Positions 1 through 8,216 of a DNA stretch of 53,595 nucleotides are shown here, piece by piece. Where the stretch lies: the NCBI GenBank assembly GCA_041605955.1, contig JBFIXI010000022.1, forward strand, positions 1 to 53,595. Reading direction: 5' to 3'. This DNA is from JAHEJX01 sp041605955 (lineage in GTDB: Bacteria > Actinomycetota > Acidimicrobiia > Spongiisociales > UBA5794). A program made the position numbers and the translations under genes. Under the pieces are notes generated by a model. The model was not told where the DNA came from. It worked only from the letters and a program-made list of their open reading frames with translations, and ran no database searches. Position 1 is the stretch's first letter. Each line of letters opens with the position of its first letter.

Positions 1-354
1 AGAATCAACGCCTGGACCAGAAGGGCGCCGGCCCGAAATGCCGTGATAATCCCTGGAAGGTTTCTACAGTCGTCAGTACCCAATACCGCAAAAGCAGATG
101 AGGTTAGGTGCACCCTGTCTACCTTCGCACCGAAGTTCATGCCCGTACTGAAGTCTGTCAGTTATCGAAGCCGACCCAACGCCGAGCTGCCGGTGGTGCT
201 GCGATTAGTCGAGCAGCCCTCGCCTCCGCAATGACTTCGCAGCTCGACGAAGATCGGGACGCCTGAGCCGCCTTAGATACAGCGCATAACTCTGGTGGTC
301 CTGCTCGCCCGTGACCAGGGAAAGGCCTGGTGAGCGCAGCATTCAGGCGTTCCG
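1..354. other. Gene-poor left edge, no supported CDS
   Basis: I see no ORF here with recognisable protein features. The short open frames have no ribosome binding site and no family-like composition. The stretch lies downstream of the tRNA-Arg 5' half, which is on the minus strand. I looked for the missing tRNA 3' half (a T-arm or the acceptor complement CTGGGGC) and for conserved group I intron core segments and found neither. It may be remnant mobile DNA or plain spacer. Confidence 0.4.
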
Positions 355-394
355 AGTTAGGAAACCGGTGCTCTATCCCCTGAGCTACTGGGGC
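355..394 (-). pseudogene. 5' half of tRNA-Arg(CCT), 3' half missing
   Basis: Read on the minus strand from 394, the sequence has a complete tRNA 5' half: acceptor arm GCCCCAG, TA, D-stem GCTC, D-loop AGGGGATA, D-stem GAGC, A26, anticodon arm CCGGT and loop TTCCTAA, giving anticodon CCT (Arg, codon AGG). The 3' anticodon arm should be ACCGG but reads CTCGG, and after it there is no variable loop, T-arm or acceptor strand. Homology stops at the anticodon stem. It could be a decayed tRNA, a recombination junction, or a tRNA whose remaining part lies beyond the window. Confidence 0.6.
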
Positions 395-615
395 GGGTCG
401 GCCCGCCTGGGCGCCGCGACGTGCAGTTCTGATGGAGCGCCAGCTTACCCACGAGTCAAGATGCGGCGGAGCCAGATCGATACAACCATGAGGCCTCGCA
501 GGCCGGGATTGGGGAGGCGCCCGATGTCCCCGGGTCGGGTGGCGACCGCATGGTGACGGAAACCTTCCGCGGAGAGTAAACCTCTAGGGGCGATGCGACG
601 AGTAACCGGTGACAA
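395..615. other. Spacer between tRNA-Arg fragment and sigma factor gene
   Basis: No coding signal is supported. On the minus strand a TAAGCT hexamer (plus 442-447) could serve the tRNA promoter. On the plus strand no clear -10 or Shine-Dalgarno sequence precedes the GTG of the sigma factor gene, so its promoter is not resolved. Confidence 0.3.
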
Positions 616-1188
616 GTGACCGCACAATCTCATCCGCTGGCTGATCCTCAGCCGGCAGCGTCGGCTGCCGGCTCGGATACCGACGCGGTCCCGATTCGTG
701 CGACGGTGAGTTTCGAGGCGTTCTACGAGCGCGAGCTGCGGTCGGTGATCGGCCTGGCATACGCCCTGTCCGGGAGCCGATCGGCAGCCGAGGATCTGGC
801 TCAGGAAGCCTTTCTCGCCGCTCACAAGGCCTGGGGAAAGGTCGGCCGCTATGACAAACCGGAAGCATGGGTGCGCCGAGTCGTCGCCAATCTGTCGGTG
901 TCGCGGTTCCGCCGCAAGGTGCGGGAGGCAAGAGCCATGGCTCGGCTGAAGCCACAAGCCACCTATTTGCCCGCGCTCCCTGCGGAGGATGAGGCCTTCT
1001 GGAGAGAGGTCCGGGCCCTTCCGAAACGGCAAGCCCAGGCGATTGCGCTCCATTACTTGGAGGATCGCCCGGTGTCCGAGATCGCCGAGATCCTGGAGTG
1101 CGCCGAGGGTACCGTGAAGGTGCATCTGTTCAAAGGGCGAGCCCGTCTCAGCGAGCGGCTCGGCCTCGAGACCGGAGAGAGCTCATGA
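616..1188 (+). CDS. ECF-type RNA polymerase sigma factor (SigE-like)
   Basis: This 190-residue protein has the two-domain ECF layout. Region 2 runs from about residue 35 to 100, with FEAFYEREL at its start, AEDLAQEAFLAAHKAW (region 2.2-2.3) and PEAWVRRVVANLSVSRFRR (2.4). Region 4 covers roughly residues 125-185, with LPKRQAQAIALHYLEDRPVSEIAEIL and a helix-turn-helix ending EGTVKVHLFKGRARL. The family directs RNA polymerase to stress or envelope regulons. The GTG start is the only initiator that keeps a short N-terminal extension before region 2. The stop overlaps the next gene's ATG as ATGA, so the downstream membrane protein is probably co-translated and may act as its partner. A classical zinc anti-sigma gene is not present. 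Confidence 0.9.
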   Translation: MTAQSHPLADPQPAASAAGSDTDAVPIRATVSFEAFYERELRSVIGLAYALSGSRSAAEDLAQEAFLAAHKAWGKVGRYDKPEAWVRRVVANLSVSRFRRKVREARAMARLKPQATYLPALPAEDEAFWREVRALPKRQAQAIALHYLEDRPVSEIAEILECAEGTVKVHLFKGRARLSERLGLETGESS

Positions 1189-2177
1189 ACCCGCTCGACG
1201 CCCGCGCTCGCCATGCCACCCAGGCAATCCACGATTGTATGGCTGCGGCTGCGCCGCCGGTCCCGTTTGCCACTGTGGTGCGCCGAGCAGCCATTGCCAA
1301 GTTCGTCAACCTGTTGCTCATTGGAGCGGGCGCTACCCTGTTCATTGCCGCCGGTGCGGCGTTCCGGGCGCCGCAGCCGGAGCTCCCGGCGGCCGACACG
1401 GTCGTTTCCACGACCACATCGACGGCGGCGCCGTCGACCACCGCCGGTCAATCGACCACCACTGAGGTGGTGACTCTGCCGGCAACGACGGAGGTGCCGC
1501 CGTCGACGAGCCCGCCGTCGGTGAGCACGGTGCCTGGTTCGACGCAAGCGCCCACTGCGACCACGACTTCGACCACCGAACCGCCTCCGCCGACGACAAC
1601 CGAGCCTCCACCGTCGACGACCACCACCACGACCAAGCCGCCCGACACCGAGCCACCCCGGATCGTCATCACCTTCCCGGAGAACCGGCAGCGGTTTACC
1701 GACAACGATGTGACGTTCCGCGGCGTCACGGAGCCGGGCGCCACGGTCACCCGGGGTGATCGTGATGCGGTAGTCGATGGCGAGGGTCATTGGCGTATGC
1801 GACTCCGCCTGCAGCCGGGTCGCCAGCGGGTCGTGTTCACCGCCACCGACGCCGCCGGCAATAGCGCCCACGCCGCCGTGGTCGTCTTCTACCAGCCTCC
1901 CGACCTGGCCGCTTTCACGGCCCACGCTACGTACGGGTCGTGCGAGATCGACCCGCCCTTCGACATCTACTACGGCACAGGCGAGCCCGGGACCCGGGTC
2001 GGGGTGATCTCAGAATATGGGTCGGGGGTCACCACCATCGGGGCCAATGGGGAGTGGGAGCTCAAGGTGTACTTCCCGGAGGCGCCCTACAAGGAGCCGT
2101 TCCCAGTCCGGGCGGTGGACGAGTTCGGCCGTGCCCGCACCTTCGAATTCGTCAGCTACGTAGGCGAAGGAGCTTGA
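1185..2177 (+). CDS. Membrane-anchored Thr/Pro-rich protein with Ig-like domains
   Basis: The 330-residue product starts at the ATG inside the ATGA overlap with the sigma gene. It has a cytoplasmic N-terminal segment of about 35 residues, one transmembrane helix at about 37-60 (FVNLLLIGAGATLFIAAGAAF), an extracellular Thr/Pro/Ser-rich linker at about 65-155, then two beta-rich segments resembling bacterial Ig-like folds (IVITFPENRQRFTDNDVTFRG; later VRAVDEFGRARTFEF). The linker looks like a wall-spanning stalk. Position and coupling suggest a signal-sensing partner, perhaps an atypical anti-sigma factor, but the short N-terminus shows no HxxxCxxC motif. Function is inferred from context only. 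Confidence 0.75.
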   Translation: MNPLDARARHATQAIHDCMAAAAPPVPFATVVRRAAIAKFVNLLLIGAGATLFIAAGAAFRAPQPELPAADTVVSTTTSTAAPSTTAGQSTTTEVVTLPATTEVPPSTSPPSVSTVPGSTQAPTATTTSTTEPPPPTTTEPPPSTTTTTTKPPDTEPPRIVITFPENRQRFTDNDVTFRGVTEPGATVTRGDRDAVVDGEGHWRMRLRLQPGRQRVVFTATDAAGNSAHAAVVVFYQPPDLAAFTAHATYGSCEIDPPFDIYYGTGEPGTRVGVISEYGSGVTTIGANGEWELKVYFPEAPYKEPFPVRAVDEFGRARTFEFVSYVGEGA

Positions 2178-2183
2178 GCCCGC

Positions 2184-2798
2184 TCAACTCTGGGCGCCGA
2201 AGGCGGTGAACTGCTCGAGCAACTGCCGCAGCTGGCTGCCCGTCAACCCGCGCCTCACCACCTGGACGGCGTTGCCCTCGGCATCGTAGATCACCGTCAG
2301 CGGCATCCCGCGGGCGCCGAAGGTGAGCTGTCCCAATGCGGAGCCGTTGCCATTGCCGATGTCGCGTGCCAGGGGCCAGCGACTCGCAATGCCCCACTTT
2401 TCTGCGTCCGCCAGGCCGTTGCCATTGTCCAAGGTGTTGATTCCCACGAAGTTGACCTCGCCGCCGATCTCATCGGAGAGGGCCACGTACTGGGGGAACT
2501 CCTCTTCGCACACTTCGCACCACGATGCGAAAAAGGCAGCCACCGTGGGCTTCCCGGCGAAATCGGCGAGAGCCACGCGGCCTTCTCCGTCGAGCTGGGG
2601 TAGATCCCACGCGGTTGCCGAAGTGTTTCCCGCTTCCGGCTCCGGCCAGATCACAATGGCGAATCCGGCCAGTAATGCCACCACCGCGAATGCAATTACG
2701 CTGTTACGTATCTTGGCGCGGCGCGCCGCCTGCCGGCGGAGCCGCTCCTGCTCCTCACGCATGGCTCTGCGTCTCTGCGCTGAAGTTTGCCGCGCCAT
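2184..2798 (-). CDS. TlpA/ResA-like membrane-anchored thioredoxin
   Basis: The protein of about 204 residues begins MARQTSAQRRRAMREE. A highly basic cytoplasmic tail is followed by one transmembrane helix near 30-52 and an extracytoplasmic thioredoxin fold. The active site is FFASWCEVCEEEFP, a WCxxC motif typical of TlpA/ResA proteins that reduce disulfides outside the membrane, for example in cytochrome c maturation. The conserved cis-proline loop is GARGMPLTVIYD. Upstream in-frame TTG codons at 2819 and 2804 are alternative starts; the ATG at 2798 gives the usual tail length. It converges on the Ig-like gene with only 6 nt between stops. No cytochrome maturation genes lie nearby, so its substrate is unknown. 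Confidence 0.85.
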   Translation of the reverse strand: MARQTSAQRRRAMREEQERLRRQAARRAKIRNSVIAFAVVALLAGFAIVIWPEPEAGNTSATAWDLPQLDGEGRVALADFAGKPTVAAFFASWCEVCEEEFPQYVALSDEIGGEVNFVGINTLDNGNGLADAEKWGIASRWPLARDIGNGNGSALGQLTFGARGMPLTVIYDAEGNAVQVVRRGLTGSQLRQLLEQFTAFGAQS

Positions 2799-2876
2799 CG
2801 TCAAGCCAACCGGCGGCAACCGGGACGGCCCGGCGTTGTGTCGGGATTACGACAGATCGGGGAGGGGGCCGCCCCT

Positions 2877-2882
2877 TATGCT
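2877..2882 (+). promoter_or_regulatory. -10 hexamer TATGCT for leaderless epoxide hydrolase-like gene
   Basis: TATGCT ends 7 nt before the ATG at 2890. This places the transcription start at or next to the start codon, matching the TANNNT pattern seen repeatedly in this window. Confidence 0.5.
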
Positions 2883-2889
2883 GGTGAGC

Positions 2890-3768
2890 ATGGACCGGAC
2901 GATCCGCCTCCCCACGGGCATCGAAATGGCGGTCGACGACGTCGGGGCGGGGAACCCGGCCGTGCTCATCCACGGCTGGCCGGAGACCAGGTACTCATGG
3001 CGTCACCAGTTGCCGGCGCTGGCTGCGGCCGGCTACCGGGCGCTCGCTATCGACTGCCGTGGCTACGGGGGCTCGACCAAACCGGACGATGTCGACGCCT
3101 ATGGGTTGGAGCTCGTGGTTGGAGATCTGGTTGCGTTGTGCGACGCCGTCGATCTGGAGAATCCGGTGCTGGTGGGGCACGACTGGGGGAGCGTCATCAT
3201 GTGGACCGCGGCGGTTCTGCATCCGGACCGGTTCCGCGCTCTGGTCAGCCTCAATGTTCCCTACCGCGGGTGGTGTGTAGGTTTCCCGCCGACCGACTTC
3301 ATCAGGGAGCAGCTCGCAGACCGTTTCGGCTACGTCCTCTACTTCCAGGAGGAGGGCAGGGCGGAGGCGGCGTTTGCCGCCGACCCACAAGGCTGGCTGA
3401 CACGGGTCTACCGTTCGATTGCCAAGGACCCCGACTTCATGTCGGCCGAGGAGCTGGCCGTGTACGTCGCCGCGTTCGTGGCGGGCGGTATGCGGGGACC
3501 TCTCAGTTATTACCGCAATATCGACGCCAACCACCGGGCGCTAGCGAAGTACGAGAACGCGTCGATCGACCTGCCGACCTTGGTGATCGCGGCCGACTCG
3601 GATCCGGTGCTGCCCGTCTCGCTCACGGAGGGAATGCAGCGGTGGGTGGCGGACCTCGTCGTGCGCACCGTCACGGACTGCGGACACTGGACTCAACAAG
3701 AGCAGCCGGAGCAAGTCAATCGGGCGCTGTTGGACTTCCTCGATCGTTGGAAGGTCAGCGGCGAATAG
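2890..3768 (+). CDS. Alpha/beta hydrolase, epoxide hydrolase-like
   Basis: This 292-residue protein (MDRTIRLPTG start) shows the order expected for soluble epoxide hydrolases. The oxyanion motif is HGWPETRYSW near residue 33. The nucleophile elbow is VGHDWGSV, with Asp as nucleophile. The acid is in ADSDPVLP and the base is in DCGHWTQQEQP. A cap domain lies between, with candidate Tyr residues in YFQEEGR and YYRNID. The family opens epoxides or, with the same HDWG elbow, removes halogens from haloalkanes. The ATG at 2890 is preferred because a TATGCT -10 box lies 7 nt upstream; an ATG at 2878 is the alternative. It converges with the P-type ATPase gene. Substrate cannot be read from the sequence. 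Confidence 0.85.
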   Translation: MDRTIRLPTGIEMAVDDVGAGNPAVLIHGWPETRYSWRHQLPALAAAGYRALAIDCRGYGGSTKPDDVDAYGLELVVGDLVALCDAVDLENPVLVGHDWGSVIMWTAAVLHPDRFRALVSLNVPYRGWCVGFPPTDFIREQLADRFGYVLYFQEEGRAEAAFAADPQGWLTRVYRSIAKDPDFMSAEELAVYVAAFVAGGMRGPLSYYRNIDANHRALAKYENASIDLPTLVIAADSDPVLPVSLTEGMQRWVADLVVRTVTDCGHWTQQEQPEQVNRALLDFLDRWKVSGE

Positions 3769-3795
3769 CGAAACGGCGCGACCGTCGTAGCTGGA

Positions 3796-6390
3796 TCAAA
3801 ACTCCGAATCCGGATCGAACCAGTCGATCTCGCGGAGCGGTTCCACCTCCTCCTGGCGGGGGGAGGTCGGCTCCTGCCGTGGCTCCTCGATGCCAGGCGT
3901 CGCCCCCGTCGCCTCCCGGACTCCTTTCCCGTCATCCGGCGGCGGCAGCGCATTCGGTGCTTGCGGGGTGCCAAACAGCTCCTGCACCCTGGTCTTGAGT
4001 CGCTCCCAAGCGGTGCTGGGATCGGTGGGGTAGTCCCGCAAGTAGTCGGGGACGTGCCGGATCCAGCCCACTGCGCGCAGCCCTCCGATCAAGACCGCTC
4101 CGGTGATAGCCACGATTCCGACCCCGGCAAGCAGGATCGCCGGGCGGGGCAGAGACAGCTCGAAGAAATCCTGCGAGGGGCCCGCCAACAAGAGGAGGGC
4201 CAGCAAGCCGGTCATGGACCACAACAGGCCCTTCTTCCAACCGACCAGCGGGCGGCTGACCATACCCAGGGCGAACAATCCGACTGCGCTGATCACCAGG
4301 GTGGCCATGGTGCGCGCGTCGACGATGCGGCGCAAGCCGACTTCCGACAGCGTCATCTCGTAGGCCAGGAAGGTCGCCAGACCGGCGGCGATACCTGTCG
4401 GGATCGCGAAGCTGAGAACACGTTTGACGAAGCCGGGACGGGCGCGCGACGCCGAGGGGGCCAATGCCAGGAAGAAGGCCGGGATGCCAATCGTCACCGA
4501 GCCGACCAGAGTGAGGTGACGCGGCAGGAAGGGGAAGGGTCGCAGTGCCAGACCCGTGGCCAGCGCAATGAAGACTGCGTAGACAGTCTTGGTGACGAAG
4601 AGGTTGGCCACCTGCTCGATGTTGGAGATGACCCGGCGGCCTTCGGCGACGACCCCGGGAATGGTGTCGAAGGCTCCGTCGACCAAGACGAGCTGAGCAA
4701 CGGCGCGTGATGCCGAGCTCCCGGAGCCGATGGCGATGCCGATGTCGGCGTCCTTCAGGGCCAGGACGTCGTTGACGCCGTCGCCGGTCATTGCCACGAC
4801 GTGGCCCCGCGATTGCAGCGCACCGACCATGGCTCGCTTTTGGTAGGGAGTGATGCGCCCGAACACGCTGTTGCGCTCCACCACCGCGGCCAACGCCTCT
4901 TGGTCTTCGGGGAGATCGCGCCCGTCGACGACGTGCTGGCTTCCCGGCACGCCAACCTCGCGCGCGATAGCGGCAACAGTCTCTGGGTGGTCGCCGGAGA
5001 TGACCTTGGCCTGGACTCCTTGGTCGGCAAAGAAGCGCAAGGTGGCGGCGGCGTCCGGCCGAATCGTGTCTCCCAGTACGACGAGCGCTACCGGCTCCAG
5101 GTCGGCGGGGAGCTGTTTGGGGCCGACCAACGGCCGGGCCGTCCTCGCCAGCAGCAAGACACGGCGGCCCTGAGCCGCGTAATCCTCTGCTCTATCCAGG
5201 ACCTCCGGGTGACTTGTCCCGACGATGTCGGGTGCACCGAGGACCCATGATCCCTGGCTGGCGAATTCGGCTGCACTCCACTTGCGAACCGATGAGAAGG
5301 GGACGGTGTCGACGGCGTGCCACCCCGGCGATGGGTACGCTCGGGCTACGGCGAGCATTGTGGCGTTGGGGTTCCGCTCCGCTTTGGCCAGCGCCCCCAG
5401 CGCGGCCGCCGGGTCGGCGCTATTGAGCCGCTCGACTCCTTGGACGATCAGCGCCCCGTGGGTGAGCGTGCCCGTCTTGTCGAAGCACACCGTGTCGACC
5501 CGGGCGAGACCCTCGATCGCCGGGAGCTCCTGGACCAGGACGTTGCGGCGGCCCAACCGGATAACGCCGACGGCGAAAGCCAATGACGTGAGCAGCACCA
5601 GGCCCTGCGGGATCATGCCGACCGCGCCGGCAACCGCCGACCGTAGCGCCTCGTTGAATCCCGCTCCGGTGTCGATCTGGCTCCAGACCAGGAGGGCGAT
5701 GATGGGTCCGATGATCCACGTGATGGCGCGCAGGATCCAGTCGACACCGTCTCGCAGCTCGCTGCTGACCAGGGTGAAACGCTTGGCCTCTTTGGCCAGA
5801 GCTGCGGCGTACGCCTGGTCGCCCACTCGAGTGGCTTGGTAGCTGCCGCTGCCGGCGACGACGAAACTCCCCGACAGCGCGGCATCCCCACGGGATTTGG
5901 CCACCGGATCCGACTCGCCGGTGAGGAGCGATTCGTCGATTTCCAGTCCGGCGGACGCCACCACCGCTCCGTCCACCGGGAGCTGGTCGCCGACGCGCAG
6001 CAACACGAGGTCGTCCAAGACGACCCGGGCCACATCAACCTCCTGAGGAGCGCCGTCGCGCATGACGGCGACCGTTGGGGAGGTGAGCACGGCGAGACGA
6101 TCGAGGGTGGCCTTGGCGCGTAGCTCCTGCACGATGCCGATGAGGGCGTTGGTCACCAGCACGATCCCGAACAGCGCATCCCGCGGCTCGCGCACCGCGA
6201 CCAAGATGACGACAAGGAGCGCACCGAGCAAGATGTTGAATCGGGTGATGACGTTGGCCCGAATGATCTCAGCGGTAGTGCGGCTGTGCTCGAGGTGTAC
6301 CTCGTTGACCGCGCCCCGAGCCACCCGCTCCGCGACCTGAGCGGAGGTGAGTCCCGTCTCGGCAACAGCTTGGCGCACCTCAGTAGCCAT
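3796..6390 (-). CDS. P-type cation-transporting ATPase (CtpE-like)
   Basis: The 864-residue protein is a complete P2-like cation pump. It has an N-terminal cation ATPase domain (ETGLTSAQVAERVARG), an actuator motif LTGESDPV, the phosphorylation site FDKTGTLT, and the hinge TGDGVNDVLALKDADIGIAIG. Transmembrane pairs occur before and after the A domain, and six helices follow the P domain. The M4 segment reads GMIPQGLVLLTSLAFAVG, resembling the mycobacterial CtpE group, which moves calcium, more than classical PEGL calcium pumps. The C-terminus carries a long acidic and Pro-rich cytoplasmic tail of about 60 residues. Start chosen at ATG 6390 because a TAATCT -10 box lies 7 nt upstream; an in-frame ATG at 6426 would add 12 residues. 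Ion specificity is inferred. Confidence 0.88.
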   Translation of the reverse strand: MATEVRQAVAETGLTSAQVAERVARGAVNEVHLEHSRTTAEIIRANVITRFNILLGALLVVILVAVREPRDALFGIVLVTNALIGIVQELRAKATLDRLAVLTSPTVAVMRDGAPQEVDVARVVLDDLVLLRVGDQLPVDGAVVASAGLEIDESLLTGESDPVAKSRGDAALSGSFVVAGSGSYQATRVGDQAYAAALAKEAKRFTLVSSELRDGVDWILRAITWIIGPIIALLVWSQIDTGAGFNEALRSAVAGAVGMIPQGLVLLTSLAFAVGVIRLGRRNVLVQELPAIEGLARVDTVCFDKTGTLTHGALIVQGVERLNSADPAAALGALAKAERNPNATMLAVARAYPSPGWHAVDTVPFSSVRKWSAAEFASQGSWVLGAPDIVGTSHPEVLDRAEDYAAQGRRVLLLARTARPLVGPKQLPADLEPVALVVLGDTIRPDAAATLRFFADQGVQAKVISGDHPETVAAIAREVGVPGSQHVVDGRDLPEDQEALAAVVERNSVFGRITPYQKRAMVGALQSRGHVVAMTGDGVNDVLALKDADIGIAIGSGSSASRAVAQLVLVDGAFDTIPGVVAEGRRVISNIEQVANLFVTKTVYAVFIALATGLALRPFPFLPRHLTLVGSVTIGIPAFFLALAPSASRARPGFVKRVLSFAIPTGIAAGLATFLAYEMTLSEVGLRRIVDARTMATLVISAVGLFALGMVSRPLVGWKKGLLWSMTGLLALLLLAGPSQDFFELSLPRPAILLAGVGIVAITGAVLIGGLRAVGWIRHVPDYLRDYPTDPSTAWERLKTRVQELFGTPQAPNALPPPDDGKGVREATGATPGIEEPRQEPTSPRQEEVEPLREIDWFDPDSEF

Positions 6391-6397
6391 GGGCCCG

Positions 6398-6403
6398 AGA
6401 TTA
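6398..6403 (-). promoter_or_regulatory. -10 hexamer TAATCT for leaderless P-type ATPase gene
   Basis: On the minus strand TAATCT ends 7 nt before the ATG at 6390, with no Shine-Dalgarno sequence between. It fits the leaderless pattern and selects this start over the in-frame ATG at 6426. Confidence 0.5.
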
Positions 6404-6460
6404 CCGGCACCCCGTAACGGCGACATCGGCCAGCCGCTTTTGGGGAAGAGCCCGAGGGAA

Positions 6461-6474
6461 TTACACTAATGTAA
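6461..6474. promoter_or_regulatory. Near-palindrome TTACACTAATGTAA, candidate operator
   Basis: The 14-bp sequence is symmetric at 12 of 14 positions, with arms TTACA and TGTAA around CTAA. It lies in the divergent spacer between the P-type ATPase (start 6390, minus) and the hypothetical gene at 6546. Symmetric A+T-rich sites of this kind bind dimeric repressors; which regulator is unknown. Confidence 0.45.
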
Positions 6475-6545
6475 GTAGCCGGCGCGGGCCGGGCGGGTGA
6501 CTCGACGAGAGTGGCTCGAGGAGGCGATCGAGGAGGGCGGTTCTA

Positions 6546-6935
6546 ATGGCGTTGTTGATCGAGCACACACCGGATGTGGCGTCCCACGTCGCCGATCAGG
6601 TCGCCGCTGCGTACACCGCCCGCCGGGAACGAGTACGGTCGATGCCGTTGAGCGACTTGGTCTCCGATCGGGTGGTGGCGGATCTCTCGGAAGTGCGCAC
6701 GCTGGTGGCCACCGACATGCGAGTCGTCGAGATCGTCACCGATGATCATGTCGAGCTCGAGCGTCTCGCGGCGGCAGCCTGGGCCCTGGCCGGACTCGGC
6801 TGGGACGTGACCGTCCTGGTGCCATGCGACCGGGTAGGGGATGCCCACGCTTCCCTGCGCTCCACTCCCTGCCTGATCCAGCCGTGGTGGGTCGATGGCG
6901 ACGGCGTGTGGTTTGGCGCGCACGAGACCCCCTGA
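6546..6935 (+). CDS. Hypothetical protein, 129 residues
   Basis: I do not recognise a family. The ATG has a good ribosome binding site (GAGGAGGGCGG, 5 nt spacing), which supports translation. The protein is acidic and alpha/beta-like. A helical N-terminus (ASHVADQVAAAYTARRERV) is followed by a stretch VATDMRVVEIVTDDHVELERLAAAAWALAGLGWDVTVLVP that resembles a Rossmann-like strand-helix-strand. There is no signal peptide, membrane segment or cysteine cluster. It lies just upstream of the HAD phosphatase, which appears to have its own promoter, and downstream of the palindrome shared with the ATPase gene, so joint regulation with the pump is possible. Confidence 0.65.
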   Translation: MALLIEHTPDVASHVADQVAAAYTARRERVRSMPLSDLVSDRVVADLSEVRTLVATDMRVVEIVTDDHVELERLAAAAWALAGLGWDVTVLVPCDRVGDAHASLRSTPCLIQPWWVDGDGVWFGAHETP

Positions 6936-6979
6936 GACGGTGACCGGCCTCTATCGGGGGGGCGTGTCCAGATACCTTC

Positions 6980-6985
6980 TAGGCT
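6980..6985 (+). promoter_or_regulatory. -10 hexamer TAGGCT for leaderless HAD gene
   Basis: TAGGCT ends 6 nt before the ATG at 6992, with no room for a Shine-Dalgarno sequence. Confidence 0.5.
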
Positions 6986-6991
6986 GGTGAT

Positions 6992-7942
6992 ATGCCGGTA
7001 CCCCTTTACACCCAAACGGTTATCGCCTGCATTTGGGACTTCGACCGGACCCTGATTCCGGACAACATGCAGGGTCCAATACTGGACGAGTACGGCATCG
7101 ACCCCGCAGTGTTCTGGGGAGAGGTCGAGGGGTTGGTTGAGTATCACCGGTCACGAGGCGAGATCGTTTCGCCCGACATGGCCTACCTGCTGCACATCCT
7201 GGCGTACGTGGAAGCAGGCGTGTTCGAAGGCCTCACCAACGACAAGTTGAGGAAGCTGGGCGCCGAGATCACCCCATGCCCCGGCATCCCCGAGTTCTTC
7301 GACGCCACCAAGCAGCGGATCGCCTCGATACCCGAGTTCGTCCGAGAGGGAATCACGATCGAGCACTACGTGGTGTCCACCGGCATGCGACCCCTGATCG
7401 AGGGCAGCCCGATCGCCCCCCATATCGACGGCATCTGGGCCAATGCGTTCATCGAAGCCTCTGCCGGGCCAGGGTTCCAGGATCGCCTCCCGGTTGCCGA
7501 CAAGGGCACCGCCATCAAGTACCTCGGCTACACGATCGACGATACTTCGAAGAGTCGTGCGATCTTCGAGATCAACAAAGGAGTCAACGTCAACCCGCAG
7601 GTCGACGTCAACGCCCGGATGGCGGAGTCGCAGCGGCGAGTGCCGCTGCGGAACATGATCTACATCGCAGACGGCCCCTCGGACGTACCCGTGTTCTCCA
7701 TCCTCAACAAGGCGGGCGGCAAGACCCTCGGGGTATACGTCCAGGATCCTCGCCCCAACCATCGCCAGGTCAAGCAGCTCCAGGAGCAAGGCCGCATCCA
7801 GGGCATGGCCGAGGCCGACTACCGGGATGGGAAGGGCGCCTACCTGTGGCTGATGGACTCGATCGAGCAGATCGGCTACGAGATCGTCGAGAACCGGAGG
7901 CAGGCGTTTGCGGCGATACCCAATCCACCCGGACACACCTGA
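6992..7942 (+). CDS. HAD-superfamily phosphatase
   Basis: This 316-residue protein has all four HAD motifs. Motif I is WDFDRTLIP (nucleophile Asp16, acid/base Asp18), motif II is VVSTGM, motif III is the lysine in ADKGTAI, and motif IV is YIADGPSDVPVF. A helical cap of about 100 residues sits between motifs I and II, similar to phosphoserine phosphatase-like C1 members. No signal peptide or membrane helix is seen, so it should be cytoplasmic. The substrate is unknown. Genes on either side do not form a clear pathway with it; a 274-nt spacer without evident genes separates it from the acyl-CoA dehydrogenase gene. It most likely starts leaderlessly at this ATG. Confidence 0.85.
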   Translation: MPVPLYTQTVIACIWDFDRTLIPDNMQGPILDEYGIDPAVFWGEVEGLVEYHRSRGEIVSPDMAYLLHILAYVEAGVFEGLTNDKLRKLGAEITPCPGIPEFFDATKQRIASIPEFVREGITIEHYVVSTGMRPLIEGSPIAPHIDGIWANAFIEASAGPGFQDRLPVADKGTAIKYLGYTIDDTSKSRAIFEINKGVNVNPQVDVNARMAESQRRVPLRNMIYIADGPSDVPVFSILNKAGGKTLGVYVQDPRPNHRQVKQLQEQGRIQGMAEADYRDGKGAYLWLMDSIEQIGYEIVENRRQAFAAIPNPPGHT

Positions 7943-8216
7943 GGGTTGGGCGCGAAGCAGGCCGGGAGCGACCTCACCTCAGCCTCGCTTCGTCTGAGAT
8001 CTGTGGCCGGCCCGTCGGGCGCTCTCGTTGGCGAATGTGCTGCGCCGTTGACTGCAGTCGCCCCAAGGGATCGCGGAGCAATCCCTCTTCACGGTAGACG
8101 CCCGCGTCCCCTGCGATCGCCCATCCGGCATTCCGGCCGAAGCAAAGTCCATCCGGTGGACAAGTCTTTGTACTGTGTACCTCGTACGGCCGGCCGAGCC
8201 GGGGAGTGGAGGTCTC

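Noticed and set aside
1..354. Group I intron interrupting tRNA-Arg(CCT)
   Set aside because: The break is near the anticodon where such introns occur, but I found no P/Q/R/S-like core segments and no 3' exon before the window edge.
1053..1925. 290-codon minus-strand frame over the Thr-rich linker
   Set aside because: The Arg/Gly repeats are the reverse reading of the Thr/Pro codons. The plus-strand ATGA-coupled gene is better supported.
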